DNA of 26,063 bases, from contig NW_006763133.1 in NCBI RefSeq assembly GCF_000264905.1, positions 3,490,116 to 3,516,178 of the forward strand, written 5' to 3'. Below the pieces are notes generated by a model. The model saw only the letters and a list, made by a program, of their open reading frames with translations, had not been told where the DNA came from and ran no database searches. Made by a program: the position numbers and the translations under genes. Position 1 is the first letter of the stretch, and each line of letters starts with the position of its first letter. Positions 1 to 10,202 of the stretch are shown in pieces. This DNA is from Stereum hirsutum FP-91666 SS1 (Eukaryota; Basidiomycota; Agaricomycetes; Russulales; Stereaceae).

Positions 1-354
1 AGTGATCATGACATTCTTGTTCCTTGGCATAGCCGCGACAGTGCTGCTGACGATGTCGCTATGACCAAAAATGACAGCATGGGGACTTTCAATGGGGACT
101 CTGCTGGGCTGCAGGAGACCAATGAAGTCAGCCAGAGTGCAGGATGTGAATAGGGGCATAGAAGCACGGGACAAAAGATGGGAAACCTAACAAATCTGCC
201 CCTAATGCCCACAATAAGACACAATTTCCTAATTAGGAGTTACATAAAAAAAAGTGTCACGTCAACGTTCTCCAGAACCACTGTGATACCTCTTGCTTAT
301 TCTCTTTACATTACACATACACTCTCATCACTGTCAGACTGAGTAGTTGCGTTT
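1..354. other. Non-coding leading stretch, nothing recognised
   Basis: No frame here reads as a known protein. The only open frame of note (about 70 codons on the minus strand near the window edge) has no family features. The stretch ends at the left terminus of a MITE-like inverted-repeat element. Confidence 0.4.
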
Positions 355-881
355 ACGGTCGGCGACACTGATCAGGTCACCTATAGACCTGCCCAGAGCA
401 AGTTAAGCCCTGTCATACCCTCCAGGCATGTCAACTATGTATCGGTAGATGCCTGTAAAAACAGGCTTCAACCCTTTATATGTGCATGTGTCGGTGGCAC
501 CTTCAGTATGCTCCACTGCCTTTGTCTGTCTGATTTCATTGCTTTGCCTACTTGAAGCCTTGAAGTCAACAGGATTTTCCTTCCTGGATTATTCAGCCTA
601 AATTTATACACCCTCACAGAAAGGCCCTAGAATTTATGAATTCCAGTTGGACAGCCTCCATTTGTCTCTCGATAATGTAAATTACCTGTTTAGCTGATGT
701 ATTTCAGTACAAAACCTTGAGTCACAGCCCAGATACAATATCTCCCAAACGGAGAGAAATGTCAATAGGCTCCATCAATTTGGCACCTAAAATTCACGTT
801 GCCCTCCAATAATTCTCGCTTGCGAGCAGAACTGATAGGCTCAACTGATCGATAGATGACCTGATCAGTGTCATTGACCGT
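355..881. mobile_element. MITE-like element with 33-bp terminal inverted repeats
   Basis: The left end (355-387, starting ACGGTC) and the reverse complement of the right end (849-881) agree at 28 of 33 positions, including a shared core GACACTGATCAGGTCA. The element is 527 bp and has no coding capacity. The similarity stops at ACGGTC on both sides, which supports these as true termini. The flanking octamers TTGCGTTT and GTGTGTTT agree at 6 of 8 positions. That could be a decayed 8-bp target duplication as made by hAT-type elements, or chance. No transposase in this window shares these ends, so the superfamily is unassigned. Confidence 0.5.
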
Positions 882-1587
882 GTGTGTTTCATTGTACTGA
901 GAGCATAACACGAAGACAGCTGACAACTCATGGATTTGTAGACCAATGGACAGGTAAGGATTACATCTTACCGGGTGACTGGTGAATTATATTTACTTAT
1001 TCTGTACTGCATTGTCCAATTAGATGCTTATGGGTAGACTCAGAGTCGCCTTTCCGGCACAAGTAGACTGAGTATGTATGCTTTGGAGGCAGTAGACACT
1101 ATAACCACAGGGATAGACTTTGAGTCGCCCACAACCCATTGAGAATCACATTGACATTATCACAATTCACGAGCTCACCTATAGATTTTTAAATTCATTA
1201 CGATGCCTGAGGAATGAAGGGACATCGTTTATACTACCTCTTTCTTTTGCTTCTTTTCTTTGCTAGCTTTGACGGCAACACGGGCAACGCAAGGTTTGTG
1301 CAGACCTCTAACCCTATATCTCAGTCCGATAGATCAGTCCACGGACCTCTTCGGCTCAGACTTCTCTGGCTTGGAACATCTGGTAAATGAAATTGCCAAG
1401 TGTTCCGGTATTCTGCCGGAACAAATTCAAGCTCCACACTGAGAAGCAGCCAGAGGTTCTGGCTCACATTACAATGTCAGTGCACGGAGATCCCAGCTGA
1501 TATTGTAATGTTTCTACATATATACCTGATTAGATAAGGCTTCCTCTCGCTTTCATCCTAAACTATGAATTTCTAATTAAATATCAT
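882..1587. other. Non-coding stretch upstream of the KDZ relic
   Basis: Only short, composition-driven open frames are present. A CxC5 cluster normally precedes CxC6 in KDZ proteins, but I could not recognise it here. It may have decayed beyond reading by eye or been deleted. Confidence 0.35.
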
Positions 1588-2815
1588 GTAGTCTACATAT
1601 CCGCGGGGGTCACGGATGGTGTTACCATTGACCTCCCCTACTGTGCTGTTCTTAACTGCCAGGAGCCCCTCATCCAGGGGCGGAATTGGTACTGTCAGAC
1701 GCATCAAGGACATTTGGATGAGTGTGCAATTGAGGGTTGCAGTGGTGTAACAACCTGTGGGTTTATGACGTGCATTGACCCCTGCCATCGCACCTGGGAA
1801 GCAAAATGTCGGTGTTATCAGATATAGAGGGATTGCCTCAGCAATGTACTCCCGCTGTCTTTTCAACAGGTAATGATACCTTTCTCCTGGCCCCCTTTCA
1901 GGTGCATTGTCTACCATCATCTCATAACTTCTCATTAATAATACACTGTTGACAGCAATGCCTGTAAATATTACCTCTAAAAATACTTTTTCTCTGCCAG
2001 TCGCACATACCAATAATATCGCTGCTCAAACACCTCAAGCCTCTTGTCCACCTCACAATTCTCACTGCGTAAAGCCCAACAAATCTCGACCACACGTTGA
2101 AACCTGTAAGGGGAATATCTATCGTCGTTGGACCCACAACGAGCAACTCTTCATCTGTTGCTGCAGCATCATCAAGTCTCGTGCAACATTCTTTGGGTCC
2201 AAAGGTATACTGGGCGTGATTGTGCGTTGTTCATGTCCCACTTTCATCATTTCCATGGCATTTCTCATTGTGCTTTCCATCTTTCTCTGAGACCAGCCAT
2301 TTCTCAAGGCAACATTCCCTCCATAATGTCCCGAGTCTTTGCCTTGCTATATTTTTTACGACAACGACTGTAGCCTTCTCAAGTCCCTATGTTCTCCGCA
2401 GAATCACTACTTTGACAATGTTGGTCTCCCTGTCAACGTGTTCGTTCTACGCTCTTCACAAATACAACACAGACAATCAATACTGTCAATGGCACTGCAA
2501 CTCCTCTGGACTCCCCAACCTCATGACTGGAGAAGGTGTTTGGCTATTTAACTCTTCCGTGGCGGCATAGGTCAATCATTGGTTCGGTGGATTCCAATGG
2601 TTTGTGCTCGAGATGACTCCCACTAGATTTGTGTTTCCATACGGAGGGCAGTGGGCTCTTACTTATCTTGATCTTCAATTCGCAAGATACCACTTCTACC
2701 TTGACGAGCCAATGGTCATTCACAATCGTCTTCAATTGGAAAGATTATATAGGCACAGCAAAAATCCACATATTGTCCCTATTGAGGTGCTCAGAGGCCC
2801 AGTTCAACATTGATC
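1588..2815 (+). pseudogene. Decayed KDZ transposase with CxC6-like cysteine cluster
   Basis: KDZ (Kyakuja-Dileera-Zisupton) transposases are DDE-type enzymes, heavily expanded in mushrooms and fused to cysteine clusters. At 1588-1828 one frame reads VTDGVTIDLPYC and then about ten Cys/His residues in CxC6 order (NC, WYC, TH, EC, GC, TC, TC, DPCH) up to a TAG. Around 2100-2205 another frame gives RRWTHNEQLF followed by SRATFFGSKGI, matching the conserved 'RTHNEQL' KDZ block. Around 2305-2460 come FLKATFP, IFYDNDC and NHYFDNVGLPVNVF. At 2460-2813 come WHCNS, FNSSVAA, HWFGGF, YHFYLDE and HIVPIEVL. The pieces are colinear but lie in at least three frames with several stops, so this is a relic. 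The conserved Glu of the 'FNSSAAEQ' motif is replaced by TAG (2568-2570). A 20-codon insertion appears to separate HWFGGF from YHFYLDE. Confidence 0.85.
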
Positions 2816-3764
2816 GCTATAGTTTTCCACGTCTGATGTTTTTATTGATTTATCCTTATACTTTCCTGGTCTCAGGCGCTTGATTTACCTACACAATTTA
2901 TTTCGTCTATATTTTCCTTCTCGGCCAAACACCGGACTAATATTGTCGTAGAAGTCAGTCAATACAGCACTCTACTCTCCCAAGATTCAGACGAGATTGT
3001 TCGCCCTCCCTCTCGCTCTGCTCCATCCACTGCATTGAACCTTCGTGCCACACCGTATACCCATCAGGAGAAAGCGCATCTGCGGCAGAGCACAGCACAT
3101 TAGAAAGAGTGACACAGAGAGCGTAAATTTTCACTCTCTAGCATAACCCAGCTTACAAAGTACATAGTCGGGGTGGTATCGAGCTTCGGCAGCAGCATGC
3201 GACCACCACATCGGAGGCCCTTATGCCACACACTCTCCTCTTCCCCTCCCCCGCAAGCAATGCCATCCATTGCACTGTCAAGGTCTCAAGAAAATGTTAA
3301 GTCACCCCAACATTGCATATGTACTTAGAGTCTCATTGTGGACTTCACAGTCCATGTTAGGTCTCAGGTTTATGGTTCGCTCTGATTGTTTTCACTATGG
3401 GCTTGTTCCACCCTACATACGTCAGCTTATAAACAAGGGGTAGCTGATCGCAAAACCCATTGGTACGATGTCCAGCCTCATGAATATAGTAATGTACTCA
3501 CCATCCAATGTTATTTCCAGGCGTATAAGATTTCCCTGGTTGAAGGTGTCGGAAGTCTGGGGAGGCGGCCAGGGTGGCATTCCCGCATGCACTTCTCTCT
3601 GGAAGCCTCATCGTTGTCACGTAAGGTGAGGTAAAATCACGCACAGGCGATCTGGTCCTTGACTTTGAGCTCAACTTTTTTTAAAGAAGATCAAGACTTT
3701 TTTGTCTTCAGGACAACATTAGTTTCACGTCTCAACATGAGTGAGAGTGTGTCATAAATTGTGA
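2816..3764. other. Region without a recognisable gene
   Basis: A short plus-strand frame ending near 3103 and an 82-codon frame at 3386-3634 are open, but neither resembles a family I know. The minus strand of 3500-3640 also reads like degraded protein (KCMRECHPGRLPRLPTPS), which may be a continuation of the relic at 3765-4195. Confidence 0.3.
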
Positions 3765-4195
3765 CTCACCTCATTGGGCTCTTCATCCCATACCACAGGC
3801 TTAAAGATGTCAATAAGTTCAGCCTTATACATGCCACAGAAGGTCCACACATTGGAGTCGTTCTTGACCACTAGGGGCAATGATTTTGCCTGCTTAAACC
3901 AAGATGAAGTATAGGTGATACCTGATTCTCCCAGTCTTCAGGGCAAAAGAGGTTGATGGTTGCGTGAGAACTGCAATCGAGAGTCTGGAGCAACATTGTG
4001 GACCGACCAGCACAGCTGCAATACACGGTAAGAAAATTTGACTGATCCGCTGATATCATTCACCATTATTTTCTGGGTGTTGGCATCTCTGAGGAGGTTC
4101 TGGTGCTCAGCACTCTTGAAAGTCACCACAGATTCAGTCTGTCCGAAGGGGATGAACACGAGCGACTTATCTGCCGTAGCGTCATCCTAGCAGCA
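3765..4195 (-). pseudogene. Unidentified minus-strand coding relic
   Basis: Three minus-strand frames read consecutively as protein-like text. The first is VFIPFGQTESVVTF through NDISGSVKFS (about 4160-4040). The second is INLFCPEDWENQ (about 3960-3925). The third is SLPLVVKNDSNVWTFCGMYK through VVWDEEPNE (about 3895-3770), which ends at a good splice donor, GTGAGT. The last block (a hydrophobic strand, then Asp/Asn, then W-T-F-C-G-M-Y) loosely recalls DUF6697-type domains of Agaricomycetes, but I cannot confirm that. The gaps between blocks are too short (about 30-40 nt) for normal introns, so frameshift decay is as likely as splicing. I do not know the function. Confidence 0.3.
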
Positions 4196-4209
4196 CTAGA
4201 GGATGTACC

Positions 4210-4835
4210 ACCTTTATAAAGGTACCTGCTAGTAAGCAGGAGATCATTCTTCTGGCCCAAGAATTATAAATACCAGTACTGGGCTGGCTACTGGGGCAGC
4301 CGGGAGGTTATTCTGGGTGGCTGGGTGGCCTAGGGTGATGGGGTAGGGCATATGGGGTTGGTCCTGGGGGTAGGGTAGGGGGTAGGGGATAGGGTAGAGG
4401 TACTGGGAAATGGGGAGGGTGGGTAGGTATGGTGTATATAGTGAAACAAGCTGGATTATACATGGATAAAATAGGGAATATGGGCAGGGATGATTGTAAG
4501 GTCAATAAGGAAAAAATGGTGGCCGATAAAATACGGAAAAATGGTAGAATAATAGTAGGGATGCTAGGGTGGCAACGTAAATTGTGGCCCGATTTTGGCA
4601 ACATGAAGGAGGTCAATTTTGGGAGTTCTGACTATTTTATAAACATTGATAAATGTATAAGATGGTGGAAATGGTCCATTTGTTCTGAAGGTATAGCGTA
4701 AATGGTCAGCAAGATATTACTCTATCAAGGTGGAAGAGGGTGGACAGGCCAGAACTGGGGATATAGCGGTTCAATTGCCTTGGTTTTTGCTGTCATGGAT
4801 AGTCCCATATCAATACTAAGTGATGGAGAGCACAC
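4210..4835 (+). repeat. Unknown dispersed repeat, copy 1 (inverted partner at 10203-10845)
   Basis: This 626-bp block matches the reverse complement of 10203-10845 almost throughout. Differences are scattered, with one small indel near 4670 where copy 2 has extra bases. The homology begins exactly at a 14-bp palindrome ACCTTTATAAAGGT (4210-4223). This is followed by a hairpin with 6-bp arms CCTGCT/AGCAGG (4225-4240) and a 10-bp palindrome CCAGTACTGG (4273-4282). A G-rich tract of irregular GGGTAGGG units lies at about 4310-4432. The far end is GAGCACAC. I found no target duplication and no known protein, so the element class is unknown. Confidence 0.75.
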
Positions 4836-5499
4836 TTTCTGTCATACGGCTAGTCGAACCAGGTAGTCGCAGCCACAGTCTATCCGAGTATTCGTTACAG
4901 TCATTTACCAGTCCTCTAGACACCATCACTCACCTAGACACCTGGCTCTTTTTTTGTCAATGCTCAAGTTCCTTTGTGTTTTGAACTCTACACTGGCTCC
5001 CGAGGGGTAGTCCTGTACAGCAAATATATATCTGGGTACTTTTCTTGGCTCCTGTGTTTCTCAAGCATGTGGAAAAAAATTCGTAAGCTTCGGTATTGCC
5101 CGTTTTCGAAATTTGAGCATGCATGGACAGCCAGTATAGTGGGCTTGGACAGGACAAGAGTGGTTCATGCAGTCTGAGATATGTTCATATGCATTTGGTG
5201 TATCCATTGGACATAAAACAGACTTGAACAACACGGCAAGACTTCCAGAATTTATCAAATGATGCGAACCTACCCCTGCTGGCCTCTAGACAGTCACAAT
5301 GTGTCACATGCAAGCTCACATGAGTCACTGCTTGTCACACTGGGAACATGTGGCACTCGGAGTGGTGCGCCTGCTATTATCCTTGTGCAAACTCAGGGTC
5401 TGCTGGCTGTGTCTGTTATCGTTCACATCTACTCTCGACCTTCATCCCCTATCTCTCTACCCAGCTCATCTACTTGTAAATCTTGTTACATTTACAACA

Positions 5500-8400
5500 A
5501 TGCCAGGAAGACGAGCAAAAACTCAGTCAAAACTGAACCAAGAAGCAGGTGTTATTAAAGATGAGTTAATGACATTGGCTGTAGAAATGTATCGGGAGTC
5601 ACAGGAGAAGCCGCCGAGTGAGCAGAAAGGTCTACGAACTGTGTGTAGGGAGGTAGAGGAAATCTATAGGAAGCTCACAGGGGATACCGTAAAGCTCAAT
5701 CATGAGACATTGCATAACCAGGTGAATGGGGGGATATCAATTTGGCAGGCGCACGAGATGAAGTCGTTATTGACATCAGAGAAAGCGGATGTCCTTATCG
5801 AGAATGCTCTCGAGCTCGCAGCACGAGGGTTTCCGCTCAGTCCGCGGCTACTTCGCGAGCATGCAAACCAGATTCTAAAGGCACGCTTAGGAGATGAGTT
5901 TCTAGAAATGAGCGTAGGAGTTCAGTGGCCTTACCGTTTCATCGAGAAGAATGATGATTGCCTCCGCATGTGCTGGTCTCGCTCATTGCATACCAATTGT
6001 GGTCGTGCCGTCAATCCAACAACAAATGAGGACTATTTTGATCTCCTAGGGTCGACAATGGCGAAGTTCGATATTAGGCGGGAGGATACTTGGGCAACGG
6101 ATGAGACAGGGATTCAGCCAGAATCTGGGCAGAAGGAGAGGGTAATTGGGAAAGCGGGTGAAAAGAGTCAGTATCAGCAGCGGAGCAGGAGTCAAGAGAA
6201 TATCACTGTTATTGTGACTATCTGTGCCGATGGCTCATCCATAGCACCTGCCGTTATCTTCAAGGGGCTGTTATGGACGCTTTTTCTTCTCTGTTACTTC
6301 GTGTATCTTTTTCTTTTCTTTTCCTTTACCGCGTTCCTAGTAAGGCGACGCACACCCGGACTTCGGCTCGACCCCTGGTCACTGAAATCCCTTTAAAACC
6401 CTTCTATAAACATATCCCTTTCTCTCACGGACACGTATACTTACATTGGACACGTATACATACTTCGGACACGTACGATAGTGGGCTGGACACGTAGGGA
6501 AGGACTGCGGACACGATATCTCGTTCGAATATGGACTACCGCGGTGTGGCTTGGCTCTGGCTCGGCGGAGTAGACGAACTCTTAGGCTGATGTGGTGGAC
6601 CTATATGACGTGGCGATTCACACGGACTTGTACTAGTATAAATATCGAACCTTTGTAGTCGAGATTCTCCAACCTGTTCACTTGTATCGTACCTACAGTG
6701 TTTCAGTTGAAATCACCAGAATTCTCAATATCGTCTTGTGCGACCTCAAGACGATACCCCTCGAATCTCGACTACTGAAGAGCTTTACTATCAGAACCCC
6801 GAATCCACATCAGCTCTAGCAGGACGCCTGCCTCAGAAGAGGACGCCTCATCTGAACGAACTCCATTCTAGACCGGACGCCACGTCTAGACGAACCGAGC
6901 CAGAACCCCGGATCCAGAACCCCCGAAGCCCCTCGCTGATCGCCCAAGCCGACGGCGCCGAACGACTCGATCGTTCCTCGCTTCACGAAACCGACGCCGC
7001 CCTTAAGCCTAGCTTAAGCCCGGTCGTAACAGGGGCAGAGTTATTCAACATCCTGGAAACAGGATAATCCCCTCAATGCTTCGTGAGTTGAACATATTCA
7101 TCTAGACTATGAAAGTATTAATATTCTCAACATCATTAGGATTAGCTATTCGAAGAAAGGCTGGGTGGACGGCAAAATCGGCGTACAATGGATCGAAGAT
7201 TTCGACAAGAAGACCAAAGCAAAAGCAGATGGCCAATATTGTCTCCTTCTTGTCGATGGCCACGTCTCTCATTACACTTGCGGTTTTCTCAAATATGCTC
7301 GAGAGCATAAGATCGTTGTCCTATGCTATCCCGCTCCCAGCACGCATGTCTACCAAGGACTCGACATTGCTGTCTTCTCCGTATTGAAGAGAGCATGGTC
7401 TGACGAGCGCGATCAATTTACTTGCGAGACAGGCGGGGTCGTCTCGAAAACAAACTTCCTTGCGATCTACGGGCATGCGCATCTCAAGGCTCTCACAAAG
7501 CCTACAATCATCAGCGCATTTGCAAAGACCGGGGTCTGGCCATTCAACTCCCAGGTCATCACACCCGCAATGATGGCGCTGAGCCACGAGACATCACGTC
7601 AGGCTGCTATGCCCGTAGCACCATCTTCACCCGTCAAGGCCATCGCAGATGCACTTGGCGCTATGCAATCCTCCCAGAACATCGATGGACAGCACGCACC
7701 TATGCTACGTACATATAACACCAATTTCCTTGTGCCTGCTGCACTTCGGAATGCCTTTCCATGCCTTGCCCTCACGTCCGCTTCCGTCCTCATCTCCAAC
7801 TCACCCATGAGGTCAACCGCTCGTCCACCCACCATCAACCCCGTGACCATCTCCCACGTAAAGCCACGCTACACCGATCTATACACCATGGAACCACAGA
7901 GTGAGCACAAGCAGCTTATGAAGGTTGCACTGGAGGAAGCAGAGATCAGAGAAGCTTACCTGAAGAAGCAGTTATGGGGCCAGCAAGCTGCATCCATTCT
8001 TCAGCAGATGTATTGCGAGCGGGTTCGCCGGCAACTTGCTACAAAGGAGAAGGCCGAGGGATGGGGAGGGAAAGGGAAGTTGATGGTGGATGGGAAGGCT
8101 AAGCTGTTGTCGGGAGATGCCTTCGTGGCGATGGTTATCGAGCATGAAGAGACGCAGAAAAGGGAGGCAGCTGAGAAGGAGGCCAGAAAGGCTGCGAAGG
8201 AGACATTGGGTCAGATAGTGGAGAGGTGGAAAATGGCAGAGGTTGAGAGGAAGAAGAGGAATGAAAGGTGTACGCAGCGGCACAAGGTGGCTGTGGCAGA
8301 ATGGGAGAGGGAGCGCGATGAGCGCAAACCCACAGAGCTACGCTGGACGAAGCCCAAAAGGGAAGCCCTTGAAAAGCCTGTCCCTAAGCCGAAGAAGCCA

Positions 8401-8529
8401 TCCATCGAGCACGAGGTTGAAGAGGGAGAGGGCGGCGGCGAGGGTGGTAACGACTCGGACGTGTCGAGTGTGCAGGAAGGAGGCGATGTGGTTGAGAGTG
8501 AGGACGACGAGGACACGTTTTGGGGATGA
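5500..8529 (+). CDS. Pogo-like DDE transposase, split by a solo LTR and one intron
   Basis: Coding parts are 5500-6268, 7037-7082 and 7140-8529. The solo LTR 6269-7031 plus one copy of its 5-bp duplication interrupts the gene, and 7083-7139 is a 57-bp intron (GTGAGT...ATTAG). Together the parts give 735 codons including the stop, with no other lesion. I chose the ATG at 5500 (MPGRRAK) over the in-frame ATG at 5299 because the leader before it is low-complexity and hydrophobic. Residues about 20-80 look like a Psq/CENP-B helix-turn-helix, and about 85-165 like the Tc5/CENP-B DNA-binding domain. The DDE domain follows. The catalytic triad is visible as D201 (TWATDETG), D311 (LLLVDGH) and D347 (THVYQGLD), so the last pair is D-x35-D. 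The block KQDNPLNAS spans the LTR site and intron donor. The tail from about residue 490 is a charged coiled coil ending in a Gly/Glu/Asp-rich segment. The enzyme would cut and paste elements at the CAGTCATTTACC ends. Confidence 0.88.
6429..6517 (+). promoter_or_regulatory. Five-fold GGACACG(TA) array in the LTR U3 region
   Basis: GGACACGTA begins at 6429, 6448, 6467 and 6488, and a variant GGACACGAT begins at 6509. The spacing is 19, 19, 21 and 21 bp, close to two helical turns. The ACGT core is the kind bound by bZIP-type or bHLH-type factors. That the array is an enhancer is inferred from its position upstream of the TATA box. A further TGACGTGG motif lies near 6607-6614. Confidence 0.6.
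6637..6644 (+). promoter_or_regulatory. TATA box of the solo LTR
   Basis: TATAAATA stands about 120 bp downstream of the GGACACGTA array and about 390 bp before the LTR end. This is the expected layout for a U3 promoter with transcription starting shortly after 6660. Confidence 0.5.
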
Positions 8530-8793
8530 CACGACGCGCCTCCTTGTCACGTGTGATAGTGGCTCACGGTCTCTCACAGTGTCTAGATGATCCATATGTC
8601 ACGCTTTGCCTTCTCGCACAGTGTTTTTTTCTTGTAGACCTTGCATTGTGCTCGTTTGGCCTGTAACTTTTTGCAAGCACCCTTTTCATTTATGTTAATG
8701 AATCCACTTACGGGTTGTGACCATTAAAATTGATCAATAGGTCACGAAAAATCAAAACAAATTGGGTGTCTAGGGGACCGGTAAATGACTGTA

Positions 8794-9440
8794 CAGGTAT
8801 GCTTTAGTCATATCTTATACATTCTAGGTTTTGTTGTCTCACTTAGCCCTAGTCATCCAGGAAGTACATCAGAAGGTCCTACAAGAAGAGAATAAGGTAG
8901 TTATGCCGCCAAATCTCAATAATCTGAGCCTCTGAACATCATTTATAGTTCATGGACGGTGTCTTCTGAGTTGCGACGCAGTAGCTATTGGTCTGCCTCA
9001 CCGTGTCGACCTTCACTGTGGACTTTTTTGTCCATAGTTCTGTTTGAGTACCTTATGCGACAAGTGAGAGGCTATAGGGTGGTACAATTCCATTAATGAT
9101 TGCTAGTGGTACTCCCAAGTAGCCATATTTTGTTTTTATGGGTATGTTGTCATACCTCTTGGGATCCATTCGCGTCAGGACGACCTTGTGATATTATATC
9201 ATACCGTCCTTCTGCAAAAAGAAAAATAGGGGGGGTTGATGTATCGACTGCCTAAACTAAAACAATACAGGAAGTCATCATTAGTTGAGCTCCCCTTGAA
9301 GCCCATGTCCAATACGAACCCAACACTATTATTTACTCATCCCAGCTCTACTCCATTATATTTGAGCTTTCGCCATCCACCACAACCAACACAGTCCCCG
9401 GCTTCTCTTCAGCACAGAGCATAATGATTTTCGTGACACT
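8794..9440. other. Non-coding stretch downstream of the pogo element
   Basis: No gene is recognised. A 62-codon frame at 9236-9424 is open but has no conserved features. Just before it lies a GGGGGGG run. Confidence 0.35.
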
Positions 9441-9743
9441 GTTACTGACATTTGACTAGGGTCTCTCTACTTGCAAACTACAAATGAGCATCCTGTGCAC
9501 TTTAAGAGGTATAGGCCAGCTGATCACTTCCAATTCTTTTTGGATGTTTACCTTTTGATACATAGAGCTTATCTTTAACGGGGATTTGTCTAAAAATCAC
9601 TCAATTATATTCGGAAATCTAAACACTGCAGAATTGACTATTCATAGCTAAAAACCAATGTTTTCCATACTTACTATGTTACACAGACCAGTTCTAACAT
9701 AGTAGATTACCCAGAAACATTAAGTATAATATATCCTAGCCCC
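9441..9743 (+). repeat. Dispersed 303-bp repeat, copy a (copy b at 24624-24926)
   Basis: Both copies run in the same orientation from TACTGACAT to ATCCTARCCCC, sharing blocks such as CTCTACTTGCAAACT, TTCTTTTTGGA and GATGTTTTCCATACTTACT-like stretches. Divergence is moderate, with small indels, so these are old copies. There is no coding capacity and no clear inverted or LTR-like end, so the class is unknown. Confidence 0.65.
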
Positions 9744-10202
9744 ATTTGACATCACACTACAATCACACTGCATTTGAGAGTGATCTGGGCCATCTACGAC
9801 CCCGATGCTATCTGTGCACCTGCACCCTCATTAAAAACATGGTTTTTCTTTTTCTACTGTCCACCAGCGGCGGTTCTGGTGCTTAATTGATGTTCATATA
9901 CATTCAAACTAAAATTACCACAACAAGAATGGTGCCAAAAATGCGTAAATTGGTGTTTCTGTGATTATACTATGGCCCAATACACTGTTTTACCCCCACA
10001 GCACCCCACAATTAGTGCAGGACCATTTTGACTGATGTTGCACCGTAGATCAACTTTCCAAATATCAAATTTTATTGTCCAATCATCACTTCAACACCAC
10101 CAAACATTCTAACCATAATAATATCCCTAGGGTAGATGTTCTCCTCCTCCTCCCCTAGACATGGCACCACTACCAAGGCCATGATCATTGTCTTTATGTC
10201 CG
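9744..10202. other. Non-coding AT-rich stretch
   Basis: I see no gene, repeat partner or structural signal between the 303-bp repeat and the inverted 643-bp repeat. Confidence 0.35.

Larger units (their letters stand above)
6269..7031 (+). mobile_element. Solo LTR (763 bp, Ty3/gypsy-like termini) inside the pogo transposase
   Basis: The segment starts TGTTATGGACGC and ends CGGTCGTAACA, so its ends are the inverted pair TGTTA/TAACA. It is flanked on both sides by GGGGC (6264-6268 and 7032-7036), a perfect 5-bp target duplication. Removing it with one GGGGC rejoins the transposase frame. The termini suit a Ty3/gypsy-type LTR, but no internal domain is present to prove the class. The plus orientation is inferred from a TATA box at 6637-6644 preceded by repeated promoter-like motifs. 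Confidence 0.92.
4898..8791 (+). mobile_element. Complete pogo/Tc1-mariner-like DNA transposon carrying a solo LTR
   Basis: The left end at 4898 starts CAGTCATTTACCAGTC, and the reverse complement of the right end at 8791 starts CAGTCATTTACCGGTC. The inverted match runs about 28 bp, through the CTAGACACC motif, with few differences. Both ends are flanked by TA (4896-4897 and 8792-8793), the usual target duplication of Tc1/mariner/pogo elements. A second CACCTAGACACC motif lies just inside the left end (about 4931-4942) and may be a transposase-binding repeat. The element is 3894 bp now and about 3126 bp without the inserted LTR and one copy of its target duplication. It encodes one transposase (5500-8529). 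The same ends delimit the short element at 21301-21695. Confidence 0.9.

Noticed and set aside
4210..4240. Helitron 3' end (hairpin close to terminus)
   Set aside because: A hairpin is present, but no CTRR terminus follows, there is no TC start at the other end, and no Rep/helicase sequence is seen.
4308..4616. A 102-codon Pro-rich frame conserved in both copies of the inverted repeat (also 10439-10747)
   Set aside because: The copies differ little overall and I count about three amino-acid changes against about two silent ones, so there is no sign of protein constraint. The Pro-rich part comes from the C-rich tract.
4850..4880. Possible tRNA B-box-like sequence on the minus strand (GGTTCGACTAGCC)
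   Set aside because: It does not match the B-box consensus fully, and no cloverleaf or A box could be built around it.
5299..5499. In-frame upstream extension of the pogo transposase
   Set aside because: The extra 67 residues are low-complexity and hydrophobic and unlike transposase N-termini; the ATG at 5500 begins a typical basic leader.
6738..7067. A 109-codon open frame
   Set aside because: It lies almost wholly inside the solo LTR and runs across its end into the transposase; it has no family features.
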